From the NCBI GenBank assembly GCA_963819635.1, contig CAWFWX010000008.1, positions 199,644 to 263,643 on the forward strand: a DNA stretch of 64,000 nucleotides. The letters are read 5' to 3'. A program made the position numbers and the translations under genes. The notes below the pieces were generated by a model. The model was not told where the DNA came from, made no database searches, and worked only from the letters and a program-made list of their open reading frames with translations. This document shows, piece by piece, positions 27,470 to 36,744 of the stretch (position 1 is its first letter; each line of letters opens with the position of its first letter). Source of the stretch: JACVRW01 sp963819635 (GTDB lineage: Bacteria; Actinomycetota; Thermoleophilia; Solirubrobacterales; Thermoleophilaceae).

Positions 27470-28188
27470 CGGCGCGCCAGCAGGTCGTAGTAGAGGAGCG
27501 TCGAGTAGAGCGCCACGAACGGTGCGGTGACGGACGTGGTGATCGCCGAGCCGATCAGGGCCCAGACGGCCCGGTCGGTGCTCTCGGCGATCGCGGTGAA
27601 GGGCGCGAGGAGCACGAAGCCCGGAATCGCGATCGCCACGTTGGCGAGCAGCACCAGGGCGAATGTCCGCCACCAGAAGCCCTCCACGAGCCGGCCCGAG
27701 CGCGACAGCGCCTGCGAGCCGCGTGCTCCCTCGATCACGACCGTCTGCGGGACGAAGAACCAGCGGACCGCGAGATAGACGCCGGGCAGGATCAGCGCCA
27801 CGAACCCGAGCGCGATCCCCACAGCCGCCAGCACGACGGCGGCGAACAGCGGCGTGAACGCCTCGAAGCCGGCCACGAAGACCTGGCCCGGGCGCGGGCG
27901 CTCGCCGGCCGCGATCTGGTGGAGCGCGTAGATGCAGATGGCGGCGATGATCGGCGTGACGACGAGGAACTCGACGATGGTGGGAACGGCCGCCTCGGCG
28001 ATCGACGGAGATGAGTCGTAGGAGCTCGTGAGCATTTCCAGCCCGACCCCCTCCACGATCAGCTCCGCCGGGATCACCACGGCCGCCGAGAGCGTGATGA
28101 ACAGCCAGACGTGGCGTCCGAAGACCGCCAGCGTGTCGCGGAACAGCGCTCCTACGTCGCGCTGCTCGCGGAGCTCGAGCGTTCTCAC
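27466..28188 (-). CDS. Integral membrane protein (GDPD-membrane-domain-like)
   Basis: 240 aa with about six hydrophobic segments (LFITLSAAVVIPAELIV, PIIAAICIYALHQIA, VVLAAVGIALGFVALILPGVYLAV, LVLLANVAIAIPGFVLLAP). The LALLLPGIYL-type segment followed by FVPQTVVIEGARGSQALSRS is typical of glycerophosphodiesterase membrane-domain / YciC-like proteins of unknown role. GTG start overlaps the aminotransferase stop (GTGA), so the two are coupled. Confidence 0.7.
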   Translation of the reverse strand: MRTLELREQRDVGALFRDTLAVFGRHVWLFITLSAAVVIPAELIVEGVGLEMLTSSYDSSPSIAEAAVPTIVEFLVVTPIIAAICIYALHQIAAGERPRPGQVFVAGFEAFTPLFAAVVLAAVGIALGFVALILPGVYLAVRWFFVPQTVVIEGARGSQALSRSGRLVEGFWWRTFALVLLANVAIAIPGFVLLAPFTAIAESTDRAVWALIGSAITTSVTAPFVALYSTLLYYDLLARR

Positions 28189-29300
28189 GCAGCCGCGCCG
28201 GCCAGGTCGCGATAGGCATCCGCCACGCGAGCGATGCCCTCCTCGATCTGGTCGGGCGGCACGGCGGAGTACGCGATGCGCAGCGAGCTCTCGCCGCCCT
28301 GGATCAGGAAGTCGGTGCCCTTCACGAACACCACCCCGCGCTTGAGCGCCTCCGCCTCGAGCGCGGCCACGTCGGAGCCCTCGGGCAGGTCGACCCAGAG
28401 GAAGTAGCCGCCCTCCGGCTTGACGAAGCGCGCGTCCGGGATGTGACGCTCGACGGCGTCCGCCGTGGCGTCGCGGCGCTCGCGGAGCGCCTGCTTCACC
28501 GTCTCGATCGAGCGCTCGATGGCGCCCGAGTGGCAGAACTCGGCGACGATCGACTGAGCGACCATGTTCGGCGAGATGTAGGTGTTGGTGGCGAGCTTGC
28601 GGATGCTCGCCGTCACGTCGGAGGGGCCGATCAGGTAACCCACGCGGATGCCCGGGCAGATCGTCTTCGAGAACGACGACGCGTAGAAGACCGTGTCGGA
28701 ATCGTCCATCGACAGCATCGTCGGCAGGGGCTCGCCCTCGAAGCGGAGCTCGACGTACGGGTCGTCCTCGAAGATCGTGAAGCTGTACTCCGCGGCCAGG
28801 GCGAGCAGCTTGCGCCGCTTCTCGAGCGACAGAGTGCAGCCGGCCGGGTTCTGGAAGTTCGGGATGATGTGGGCGAGCGACGGCCGGGCGCCCTCGCGCA
28901 GGGCCACCTCGAGCGCCTCGACGTTGATGCCGTCGGCCTCGAGCGGGATGGCCAGGATCTGAGCGCCCAGCTGGCGCAGCGCCAGCAGCGTCCGGTCATA
29001 CGTGGGCGCCTCGACCACGACGAGGTCGCCGGGCTCGACCAGCGTCTGGAACAGGAAGGCGTCCGCCTGCATCGAGCCGTTCGTGGCGGTGATGCAATCC
29101 GTGGACACGCCGTGCTTCGCGGCGATCCACTCGAGCAGATGCGGGTAGCCGGCGGAGGTTCCGTAGGCGAAGGTCCCGCCGGGATCGCGCTCGAACGCGG
29201 CCTGCGCGGAGGCGCGCAGGTCGTCCACGGCGATGATGTCGAGCGACGGAGCGCCGCGCGCCAGGGAGATGTTGGTGAGCTCGGCCAACCGCGTCGTCAC
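28185..29300 (-). CDS. PLP-dependent aminotransferase (fold I, LysN/MocR-domain-like)
   Basis: 371-aa aminotransferase without an N-terminal DNA-binding domain. GTG 29300 opens VTTRLAELTNISLARGAPSLDII. PLP lysine in SSFSKTICPGIRVGY, Asp in FEDDPYVELRF, Tyr in APTYDRTL, and the C-terminal Arg in SSLRIAYSA. The closest named group is 2-aminoadipate/valine-pyruvate type transaminases; the exact substrate cannot be read from sequence. It is followed by a coupled membrane protein and preceded by a short inverted repeat at its start. Confidence 0.85.
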   Translation of the reverse strand: MTTRLAELTNISLARGAPSLDIIAVDDLRASAQAAFERDPGGTFAYGTSAGYPHLLEWIAAKHGVSTDCITATNGSMQADAFLFQTLVEPGDLVVVEAPTYDRTLLALRQLGAQILAIPLEADGINVEALEVALREGARPSLAHIIPNFQNPAGCTLSLEKRRKLLALAAEYSFTIFEDDPYVELRFEGEPLPTMLSMDDSDTVFYASSFSKTICPGIRVGYLIGPSDVTASIRKLATNTYISPNMVAQSIVAEFCHSGAIERSIETVKQALRERRDATADAVERHIPDARFVKPEGGYFLWVDLPEGSDVAALEAEALKRGVVFVKGTDFLIQGGESSLRIAYSAVPPDQIEEGIARVADAYRDLAGAAA

Positions 29301-29303
29301 GAT

Positions 29304-29322
29304 ACAGCGCAGCGCGCGCTGT
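29304..29322. promoter_or_regulatory. Inverted repeat at the aminotransferase start
   Basis: ACAGCGC - 5 bp - GCGCTGT, perfect 7-bp arms, ending 3 bp before the GTG (29300, minus) and 33 bp before the divergent lipoprotein gene. Suits an operator or a leader hairpin; the regulator is unknown. Confidence 0.4.
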
Positions 29323-29355
29323 GACGCATCCCGCGCCTGGCCGTAATAGAGGCGT

Positions 29356-30075
29356 GTGGTGACGCGTGCGTCCTTCCGCTCAGTGCTCGCGGTGGCAGTG
29401 CTGGCGTCCGCCGGATGCATGGATGGCACGCACAGCGACGAGCCCCCGCCGCCGCCGCGCCCGGACCTCCAGGACGCCGCCCGTCGGACCCTCGCGGCCG
29501 GTCCGGCGCGCCTGGTCGCGACCGTCCGCTCGGGCACGGTTTCCTACCGTCTGAGGGGACGGTGGGACCCGACCGGCGGCTATCGGGTGTGCGCGCTGAT
29601 CGAGGAGGCCCCTACGTCTTACCTCGAGCGGCGAGTGCTCTGGCTCGAGGGCCGGGCGCGGCAGTACGGCACGCTCACCGCCCACGGCGCCGACTGCCGG
29701 AAGCGGGGGTCCTGGTTCGACGACCATGCGCCCACTCTCGAGGTGTTCGGAGCCCACACCCGTCCGGGCGCCGAGGACTATCTTCATGCCGCCCTGCTCG
29801 CCCTCGCCGGCATCCCGGGCCCCGCCCTCGTGAGCGACCGGCCCGCAATCGACTTCCGCACCTTCGACCGGGAGCCACCGAGACGGGACGAGGACGGATG
29901 GACGCTCCGGCCGCTGCTCCGCCGGCTGGGCGTCCAAGCCGTCGAGATTCGGGTCGGACGAGACGGCTACGTTGAGCGTCTTCGCCTTCTCGGGCCGGTC
30001 CGGGTGGAGCTGTCCCTGGCGGACTTCGGCGAGGAGAGGCGAGTTCCGTACGCCCGCGCGTACGCGATCGAGTAG
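29356..30075 (+). CDS. Predicted lipoprotein of unknown function
   Basis: 239 aa; GTG 29356 gives a short basic start, a hydrophobic core and lipobox LASAGC, followed by a Pro-rich linker (EPPPPPRPDLQD). The rest is a mixed alpha/beta domain with YRLRGRWDPTGGYRVCAL and DGYVERLRLLG, somewhat like lipoprotein-carrier (LolA/LppX-like) folds, but I cannot assign it. The stop is 2 bp from the convergent sucD stop. Confidence 0.65.
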   Translation: MVTRASFRSVLAVAVLASAGCMDGTHSDEPPPPPRPDLQDAARRTLAAGPARLVATVRSGTVSYRLRGRWDPTGGYRVCALIEEAPTSYLERRVLWLEGRARQYGTLTAHGADCRKRGSWFDDHAPTLEVFGAHTRPGAEDYLHAALLALAGIPGPALVSDRPAIDFRTFDREPPRRDEDGWTLRPLLRRLGVQAVEIRVGRDGYVERLRLLGPVRVELSLADFGEERRVPYARAYAIE

Positions 30076-30077
30076 CT

Positions 30078-30956
30078 CTACACGCGCGTGCCGAGGATCT
30101 CGACCGCGATCTCCGACACCTGGGTGGGGTTGCGCCCCACGCGCACGCCCTTGGCCTCGAGCGCCTCCGCCTTGGCCGCGGCGGTGCCCTTCGAGCCGGA
30201 GACGATCGCGCCGGCGTGCCCCATCGTCTTCCCCGGAGGCGCCGTGAAGCCCGCGATGTACGCGAGTACCGGCTTCGACACGCTCTCGGCGATGTAGTCG
30301 GCGGCCTCCTCCTCGGCGCTTCCGCCGATCTCGCCGCACATCACGATCAGCTCGGTCTCGGTGTCGGCCTCGAACAGCTCGAGCATGTCGATGAAGCTCG
30401 AGCCGGGGACGGGGTCGCCGCCGATGCCGACGATCGACGAGTTGCCGAATCCGCGCTGGGCCAGCTCGTTACCGATCTGGTAGGTGAGCGTTCCCGAGCG
30501 CGACACGAGGCCGACGTTGCCCTCCTTGAAGAACTGGGCGGGAATGATCCCCACGTTGGCCTTGCCGGGGGACAGGATCCCGGGGCAGTTGGGTCCCACC
30601 AACCTCGAACCGCCGCGGAGCAGATGGTTGTAGACACGCAGCTCGTCGTGGGCCGGGATCCCTTCGGTGATCGTGATGATCAACGGGATTCCGGCATCCT
30701 CGGCTTCCAAGATGGAATCGGCAGCGAACCGCGGCGGAACGAACACCATCGCCGTGTTCGCGCCAGCCTTCTCAACTGCATCGTGGAAGGTGTTGAAGAC
30801 GGGGATTCCATCCACGTCCTGACCACCCTTGCCGGGCGTGACACCAGCGACGACATTGGTCCCGTAGTCGCGGTTGCGAAGGCTGTGGAACGTGCCCTCG
30901 CGCCCCGTTATTCCGGAGACCACCAGGCGCGTGTCCTGATCGACCAGGATCGCCAT
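30078..30956 (-). CDS. sucD: Succinyl-CoA ligase subunit alpha
   Basis: 292 aa, full length. CoA-binding Rossmann part with SGITGREGTFHSLRNRDYGTNVVAGVTPGKGG, and the phosphohistidine loop MGHAGAIVSGSKGTAAAK near residues 245-262. It catalyses the substrate-level phosphorylation step of the TCA cycle with SucC. Its ATG overlaps the sucC stop by one base. With the carboxylase and mutase genes elsewhere in the window it completes a propionyl-CoA to succinate route. Confidence 0.95.
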   Translation of the reverse strand: MAILVDQDTRLVVSGITGREGTFHSLRNRDYGTNVVAGVTPGKGGQDVDGIPVFNTFHDAVEKAGANTAMVFVPPRFAADSILEAEDAGIPLIITITEGIPAHDELRVYNHLLRGGSRLVGPNCPGILSPGKANVGIIPAQFFKEGNVGLVSRSGTLTYQIGNELAQRGFGNSSIVGIGGDPVPGSSFIDMLELFEADTETELIVMCGEIGGSAEEEAADYIAESVSKPVLAYIAGFTAPPGKTMGHAGAIVSGSKGTAAAKAEALEAKGVRVGRNPTQVSEIAVEILGTRV

Positions 30957-32101
30957 CAGGCCGTTCCCGCCAGCTCGACGACCTTCTCGGCCGCGCCCAG
31001 CATCGTCGCCTCGGTGTGGACGTTCGGCAGGTTGGCCTCCGCGAGCAGCGCGCGGCCCTCCTTGTCGTTCGTGCCGTCGAGTCGCACGACGAAGGGCACG
31101 TCCGGCTTGACCTGCTCGAACGCCTCGATCAGCCCGCGTGCGACCTCGTCGCAGCGGGTGATCCCGCCGAAGATGTTGAACAGCACGGCCTTCACCTTCT
31201 CGTCGGACAGGATCACCTCGACGGCGCTCGTGATCGCCTCGGCCTTCGAGCCGCCGCCCGCGTCCAGGAAGTTCGCGGGGGTGCCGCCGGCCTGGGCCAC
31301 CACGTCGAGCGTGGACATGACGAGCCCGGCGCCGTTGCCGAGGATGCCCACGTTGCCGTCGAGCTTCACGTAGGTCAGGCCGCGCTCCTTGGCCATCCGC
31401 TCCTGCGGGTCCTCCGCCGAGAGGTCGCGCATCTCGGCCACGTCCGGGTGGCGGAAGAGCGCGTTGTCGTCGACCGTGACCTTCGCGTCGAGGGCCACCA
31501 CCTCGCGCGCCTTCGTGATCAGCAGCGGGTTCACCTCGACGAGCGTGGCGTCCTCGCGCACGAACACGTCGTAGAGCCCGGCGAGCATCGCGCCGACCGG
31601 CCGGATCACGTCCTCGGCGATCCCGGACTCGAAGGCCAGCCGGCGGCCGTGGAAGTCCTGGAAGCCGAGCAGCGGGTCCACGTGGAGCATCCGCATCGCC
31701 TCGGGGTCCGTGTCGGCGACCTCCTCGACGTCCATCCCGCCCATGCGGCTGAGCATCGCCATCGGCTTCTTCGCCGAGCGGTCGAAGACGATCGCCGCGT
31801 AGTACTCCTCGTCGATCTCCGAGGCCTTCTCCACGTAGAGCTCGTGGACGGTGAAGCCGCGGATGTCCATTCCGAGGATCGCGGTCGCGTGCTCCTCGGC
31901 CTCCGCGCGGTCACTCGCCAGCTTGATCCCGCCCGCCTTGCCGCGCCCTCCGATCTGGACCTGGGCCTTGATCACGACCGGGTAGCCGAGCTCCTCGGCG
32001 GCCTCCACGGCCTCCGGGACGCTGGTCGCGGGACGCCCGTCGGGCACGGGCACACCATGCTTGGCAAACAGCTGCTTGCCCTGGTATTCGAGAAGGTCCA
32101 T
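30956..32101 (-). CDS. sucC: Succinyl-CoA ligase subunit beta
   Basis: 381 aa, full length. ATP-grasp domain (MDLLEYQGKQLFAKHGVPVPDG, then GYPVVIKAQVQIGGRGKAGGIKLA) and the C-terminal ligase-CoA domain (FLDAGGGSKAEAITSAVEVIL, LFNIFGGITRCDEVARG). Nucleotide preference (ATP or GTP) cannot be told by eye. First gene of the sucCD operon, divergent from the HAD gene across 74 bp. Confidence 0.95.
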   Translation of the reverse strand: MDLLEYQGKQLFAKHGVPVPDGRPATSVPEAVEAAEELGYPVVIKAQVQIGGRGKAGGIKLASDRAEAEEHATAILGMDIRGFTVHELYVEKASEIDEEYYAAIVFDRSAKKPMAMLSRMGGMDVEEVADTDPEAMRMLHVDPLLGFQDFHGRRLAFESGIAEDVIRPVGAMLAGLYDVFVREDATLVEVNPLLITKAREVVALDAKVTVDDNALFRHPDVAEMRDLSAEDPQERMAKERGLTYVKLDGNVGILGNGAGLVMSTLDVVAQAGGTPANFLDAGGGSKAEAITSAVEVILSDEKVKAVLFNIFGGITRCDEVARGLIEAFEQVKPDVPFVVRLDGTNDKEGRALLAEANLPNVHTEATMLGAAEKVVELAGTA

Positions 32102-32175
32102 CGAGGGTAGGTACTATCAACCGCCGCGCGGGAGCAGCCCCAGCGGGGGCGCAGCACCCTACCTCAACTCTCCTC

Positions 32176-32856
32176 ATGGCTCTACCGAAAGACGTCAAAT
32201 TCGTCACGTTCGACTGCTACGGCACCCTCATCGATTGGGAAACGGGGGTGTACGAGGCATTCCAGAAGGAGGCCGACCGCGACGGCTTCACGATCGACCG
32301 CGAGGTTCTGATCCCGCGCTTTATCGATATCCAGCGCGATATCCAGCGCGGCTCGTACGAGCTGTACGCGGAGGTGCTGCGTCGGACCGCGGTCCGCGTC
32401 GCGAGCGAGCTCGGCTGGGAGCTCGAGCCGTCGCGCTCCAACTTCCTCCCGAACAGCGTGCCGGCGTGGGCGCCCTTCAGGGAGACGAATGCCCAGCTCG
32501 AGCGCTTCGGCAAGAAGTACGAGCTCGGGATCCTCTCGAACATCGACGACAAGCTGCTCGGGGCGACGCGGCGCCACTTCCGGGTCGACTTCGACCTGGT
32601 CGTGACCGCCCAGCAGGTGCGGAGCTACAAGCCGGATCCCGCCCACTTCAAGGAGTGCGCGCGGCGCATCGAGGGCCTGAAGAAGAACTGGGTGCACATC
32701 GCGTCGGGCTATCCGACCGACGTGGAGCCCTGCCTCAAGTCGAAGGTCCCCGTGATCTGGGTGAACCGTCACGGCGAGGAGCTCGACGGGCGCAAGAAGC
32801 CGGACGCCGAGGTCAAGACCTTCCGCGACGCCGGCAAGCTGCTGAAAGCCGCTTGA
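32176..32856 (+). CDS. HAD hydrolase, type II haloacid-dehalogenase-like
   Basis: 226 aa. Motif I FVTFDCYGTLIDWE (nucleophile Asp near residue 13), motif II LSNIDD, catalytic Lys in YKPDPAHF, and motif IV IASGYPTDVEPCLKSKVPVIWVNR. The residues fit (S)-2-haloacid dehalogenases, but many such proteins are phosphatases, so the substrate is open. Ends in TTGA, which also starts the MBL-fold gene. Confidence 0.85.
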   Translation: MALPKDVKFVTFDCYGTLIDWETGVYEAFQKEADRDGFTIDREVLIPRFIDIQRDIQRGSYELYAEVLRRTAVRVASELGWELEPSRSNFLPNSVPAWAPFRETNAQLERFGKKYELGILSNIDDKLLGATRRHFRVDFDLVVTAQQVRSYKPDPAHFKECARRIEGLKKNWVHIASGYPTDVEPCLKSKVPVIWVNRHGEELDGRKKPDAEVKTFRDAGKLLKAA

Positions 32857-33620
32857 GAGCCGTCTCGGTCCACCCTGACGTCCTCGTCATAACCAGCCGG
32901 CTCTGGCAGACCAACGCCGTCGCCCTGCGTGCCGACGCTGAGGCGATGCTGGTGGATTCGCCGTACTTCCCAGACGAGCTCGAGGCACTGCCGGGGCTGC
33001 TCGCCGGCGCGGGCTTCGAGCCCGACGCGCTCCTCGCCACGCACGCCGACTACGACCACCTGCTGGGCCGGCTCGCCTTTCCCGGACTGGCTCTCGGGCT
33101 GGGTGAGCCGAGCGTGATGCGGCTGCACCAGGAGCCCGGCGCGGCGCAGCGAGCGCTGCGCGACATGGACGACGAGCTGTACGTGGAGCGGCCGGCGCCG
33201 CTGGCCCTCGGCGAGGTCCAGACCCTGCCCGTGCCGGGCAGCGTCGAGCTCGGCGGCGCGGAGCTCGAGCTGCACCCGGCCGATGGCCACACCGCCGACG
33301 GGATGGCCGTGATGGCGCGCTGGTGCGGCCTGCTGTGCGCCGGCGACTATCTCTCGAACGTGGAGATCCCGATGGTCGAGTCCGGCCTCGCTGACTACCG
33401 GGCCACGCTCGCGCGGCTCGGCCCCCTGGTGGAGGCGGCCGACACGATCGTGCCGGGCCACGGGCGGCCGAACGGACGCGACGAGGCGCTGCGGATCCTC
33501 GACGAGGACGTGGCCTACCTGGACGCGCTGGAGCGCGGCGAGGAGAAGCCCGCTCTGCCGAAGGGCCGCGACTCGCGCGGGCAGCGGAAGATCCACGCGG
33601 AGAATCTCGCCCGCGTTTAA
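32853..33620 (+). CDS. MBL-fold metallo-hydrolase
   Basis: 255 aa from TTG 32853, overlapping the HAD stop by 4 bp (TTGA). Metal motifs: THADYDHLLGR (H-x-D-x-D-H, with Asp where the usual second His sits), GHTADG, CAGDYLS and VPGHGRP. Similar enzymes with this Asp variant are frequent in actinobacteria. The substrate is unknown. Coupling with the HAD hydrolase suggests a shared small-molecule pathway. Confidence 0.8.
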   Translation: MRAVSVHPDVLVITSRLWQTNAVALRADAEAMLVDSPYFPDELEALPGLLAGAGFEPDALLATHADYDHLLGRLAFPGLALGLGEPSVMRLHQEPGAAQRALRDMDDELYVERPAPLALGEVQTLPVPGSVELGGAELELHPADGHTADGMAVMARWCGLLCAGDYLSNVEIPMVESGLADYRATLARLGPLVEAADTIVPGHGRPNGRDEALRILDEDVAYLDALERGEEKPALPKGRDSRGQRKIHAENLARV

Positions 33621-33651
33621 CCCGGGGTGGGCCCGGGGAGCCCGAAAGCAG

Positions 33652-36190
33652 GTGTTGCGCAAGACTCTGATCGGGCTCGTCGCGCTCCTTGCCATCGCTC
33701 CGGCGGCGGCTTCCGCCGCGCCCGAGCTCAGCATCACCGACCGGCTCCAGGATCGCCGCTACATCGCCTCGTCCGAGCGCGCCTACGCGATCGGCTTCGA
33801 GGACGGGCGCTTCTACGCCAACGGCTGGCACATCACGGGCGAGATGGGCGGCGTCTGGACGCCGCCGCTGAAGCTGGTGGACGGCGTCTGGTTCGGCGTC
33901 GACGATCAGTGGGTCGGGCAAGCGACCACCTTCCGGAGCGGCTGGGGCTACACCGAGATGGACCTGCCGCCGACCGCCGGGCTCCAGCTCAGCCGCACCG
34001 ACTTCGCGCCCGACGGTGGCAGGGCGGCCCTGTTCGGGCTCCACGTGCGCAACCCGGGCGCAGCGGCGCGGACGGTGCCGGATCAAGGTCGACGCGCACT
34101 CGGAGCTCATGGGCGCGTATCCGTGGGGCTTCGACGGCGTGGCGCCGAACGCGAGCGACAACCTCGCCGACACCGCGGCGTTCGACGGGAATGCGCTCGT
34201 CTTCCGCGAGCAGGGCAAGCTGCCGCACCCGAACGCGGAGACCCACGACTGGGCGGCACTCGTGGCCGCGAACCGGAAGCCGGTCGCGGGCGAGACGGGC
34301 GCGACGCAACCGCGGCGACCAGGGCGACAACGTGTGCAGCGCGCAGGAGCCGCCGAGCCAGTGCGACGACGGGCCGTTCGGCCGCGGCAAGGGCGGGCAG
34401 CTCCGCTACGAGCTGACGGTGCCGGCGGGTGGCACGCAGAACGCTCTGGGTGGCCGTGGCGGGCTCGGACGAGGGTCTCCAGCGGGCGCGGAGGGAGCTC
34501 GCCGCCGCCCTCGACGACCCGACCGGCGCGCTCGAGCGCAAGGTCGCGCGGCGCGAGCGGCTGGCCGGCCGAAGCCGGGTGTCGCTGCCGGGCGACCCGC
34601 GGCTGGCGCAGGGCGTCGATTGGGCGAAGCAGAACCTCGCCGACTCGACCCAGTACGCGGAGGACCTCGAGATCCGCTGGGTCGACCAGGGCAAGCAGTA
34701 CCCGCCGGCCGCGGGCGAGCTCGCCCGCGCCCGCTGGCTGGGCGCCGGCTTCCCCGACTATCCGTGGCTGTTCGGCACGGACGGCGAGTACACCGCGTTC
34801 CCGATGGTGGCGATCGGCCAGTTCGGGCCGATCGAGGACCACATGCGCGCGCTGCGCGAGGCGTCCGACATCGTCAACGGCCGCTCCGGCAAGGTCGGGC
34901 ACGAGTTCGTCTCGGACGGCTCGATGTGGTTCGGGCAGAACGCCGATCCAGGCAATACGGACGAGACGACCAAGTTCCCCAGCGCGGTGGCCCTGATCTG
35001 GCGCTGGACCGGCGACAACGGCTTCCGCGACGAGATGTACGACTTCACGAAGCGCAACCTGCGCTACGTGCAGCGCGAGCTGGACGAGGACGGGGACGGC
35101 TGGCCGGAGGGCCTCGGCAACGTCGAGCGGTCAGGGATGGGCCCGGAGAAGCTGGACAACACGGTCTACTTCATCCGCGGGCTCTACGACCTCGCCGACA
35201 TGGCGCGCTCGAAGCACGACGGCGCGACCTACTCGTGGGCGACGAACCTGGCTCGCCGCCTGCACCGGCGCTTCGAGGCGGAGTGGTGGATGGACGACGA
35301 GAGCCTCCACGCGGACTCGCTCGGCGAGTCGAACGAGAAGATCCAGCAGAAGCACTGGATCACGGTCACGCCGATGGAGGCCGAGCTGACGGTGAAGGGA
35401 CGTCCGGCGCCGGGGTTGGCGACGTTCGACCACGGCACGCGCTCGCTCGCGCTCCACGAGACGGACTGCTTCAGCGGCGAGCTGCCCTACAACCGCGGGC
35501 TGTTCCACACGGGCTGCGACGGCGGCCCGATGGGTCAGGGGGAGCGCACGATCTTCGGCCTGAACACCGCGATCCAGTCGGTGGGCGAGGGCAACTACGG
35601 GCGGCTCGGGCCGGGGCAGCAGCAGCGCTACACCGAACGCTGAGACCGAGCCGATGTTCGCTGAGCCGTGGACGAAGGGAACCCCCGACGAGCAGCCGGG
35701 CGCCCTGCCCGAGATTCTGCCTTCGCCGGACTTCGACCCGGCCGACGGCCCGCTCGACGCGAACATCGACCGCTGCTGGACCTGTCGCGCGATGTTCCTG
35801 CAGGCGTGGGGCCACTACGGCAGCGTCTGGCCCGTGGTGCACCAGCAGCTGGGCGTTCAGCCGGACATGGGCCGCGGCCGCCTGGCGGTCGTGCCCCAGG
35901 TGCCGCCGGGCCAGCCGCGCGTGGCGGGCGAGAACATCCGGATCGGCGACGGGGGCGTGGACGTCACGGCGGCGCACTCCGGCAACGCCTACCGGACGGC
36001 GGTGGCGCTGCACGCGGACCTGGCCCGGTTCACGATCGGCCACACCCTGCCGCGCGGGTCGTCCGTGAAGAGCGCGCGGCTGGACGGGCGCAGGGCCGAC
36101 TACACGACGCGCGTGACGAACCGCGGCCTCGAGGTGCTGGTGCGAGCGCCGGCAGGTGGCGCGCACGAGCTCGTAGTAACCGCCCGGTAG
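33652..36190 (+). pseudogene. Exported glycogen-debranching-like glycosidase, four frame breaks
   Basis: About 844 aa if repaired. GTG 33652 starts a signal peptide (LRKTLIGLVALLAIAPAAASAAPE). An N-terminal beta-sandwich is followed by an (alpha/alpha)6 barrel (GFPDYPWLFGTDGEYTAFP, DEDGDGWPEGLGNVE, TVYFIRGLYDLADMA, CWTCRAMFLQAWGHYG) as in glycogen-debranching/GH63-like enzymes. Single extra bases sit near 34078 (GTG-C-CGG), 34304 (GCG-A-CGC), 34431 (GGT-G-GCA) and 35635 (ACC-G-AAC). Removing them restores an unbroken protein across all five segments. As written, the gene is inactive. Monocistronic, followed by a large inverted repeat. Confidence 0.7.
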
Positions 36191-36197
36191 ACGAACT

Positions 36198-36279
36198 ACA
36201 GCATTGAGGGAATGAGCTGTCCTGCCTAGAGGCCCTATATGGGCCACAACCCAGGACAGTCCCTTGCCCTCAATGCTGT
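36198..36279. terminator. Large nested inverted repeat, likely bidirectional terminator
   Basis: Three nested perfect arms: ACAGCATTGAGGG (36198-36210) with CCCTCAATGCTGT (36267-36279); CTGTCCTG (36217-36224) with CAGGACAG (36252-36259); and GGCCC-TATAT-GGGCC (36231-36245). The 82-bp element is AT-richer than its surroundings. It sits between the glycosidase gene and the convergent VOC gene, so termination is the simplest role; a miniature mobile element is another. Confidence 0.7.
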
Positions 36280-36308
36280 CGTTGAACCCGGCACTCGGCC
36301 GGATCCGG

Positions 36309-36734
36309 CTAGACGCCGGCCATCGTGACCTGCGTGAGGCGGAACGAGTTGCCGGAGGGGTCACGGAAGCCCGAGTCGATGCCGTACGGGCGCTCCTCCG
36401 GCTCCTCCGTGAACTCCACGCCGCGTGCCTTCAGCTCCTCGTAGGAGGCTCGGACGTCGTCGGTGGTCAGAAAGACCGTCCCGGCGAAGCCCTTGGCCAT
36501 GAGGTTGCGCACCTCGCCGGCGGTCTGATCGTCCATCACCGGCGCGCCGGGGATGGCCATGAGCACGATCGCGATGTCCTCCTGGCCGGGAGGGCCGACG
36601 GTCAGCCAGCGGAAGTTGCCCATCTCGGGCAGCGTCACGTCTGAGCGGACCTCCATGCCGAGCTTGTCGGTGTAGAAGGCGAGTGCCTCGTCCTGGTCGT
36701 GGACCCAAAGCTGTGCGGTTGAGATCTTCATCAT
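36309..36734 (-). CDS. VOC-fold protein (glyoxalase/bleomycin-resistance family)
   Basis: 141 aa, two beta-alpha-beta-beta-beta halves: MKISTAQLWVHDQDEALAFYTDKLGMEVRSD and the C-terminal FRDPSGNSFRLTQ with the metal-ligand-type region. The function within the superfamily cannot be fixed. Two adjacent ATGs (36734, 36731). Third gene after the carboxylase alpha and AraC genes, 10 bp behind the latter, so probably in the same transcript. Confidence 0.8.
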   Translation of the reverse strand: MMKISTAQLWVHDQDEALAFYTDKLGMEVRSDVTLPEMGNFRWLTVGPPGQEDIAIVLMAIPGAPVMDDQTAGEVRNLMAKGFAGTVFLTTDDVRASYEELKARGVEFTEEPEERPYGIDSGFRDPSGNSFRLTQVTMAGV

Positions 36735-36744
36735 GGAAGGGACG

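Noticed and set aside
2025..36190. Programmed +1 frameshifting with a shared slippery motif
   Set aside because: The local contexts (GGC-G-CCG, AGG-A-GGC, GGT-C-GCG, ACG-C-GGC, GTG-C-CGG, GCG-A-CGC, GGT-G-GCA, ACC-G-AAC) share no heptamer, rare codon or stop in the shift position.
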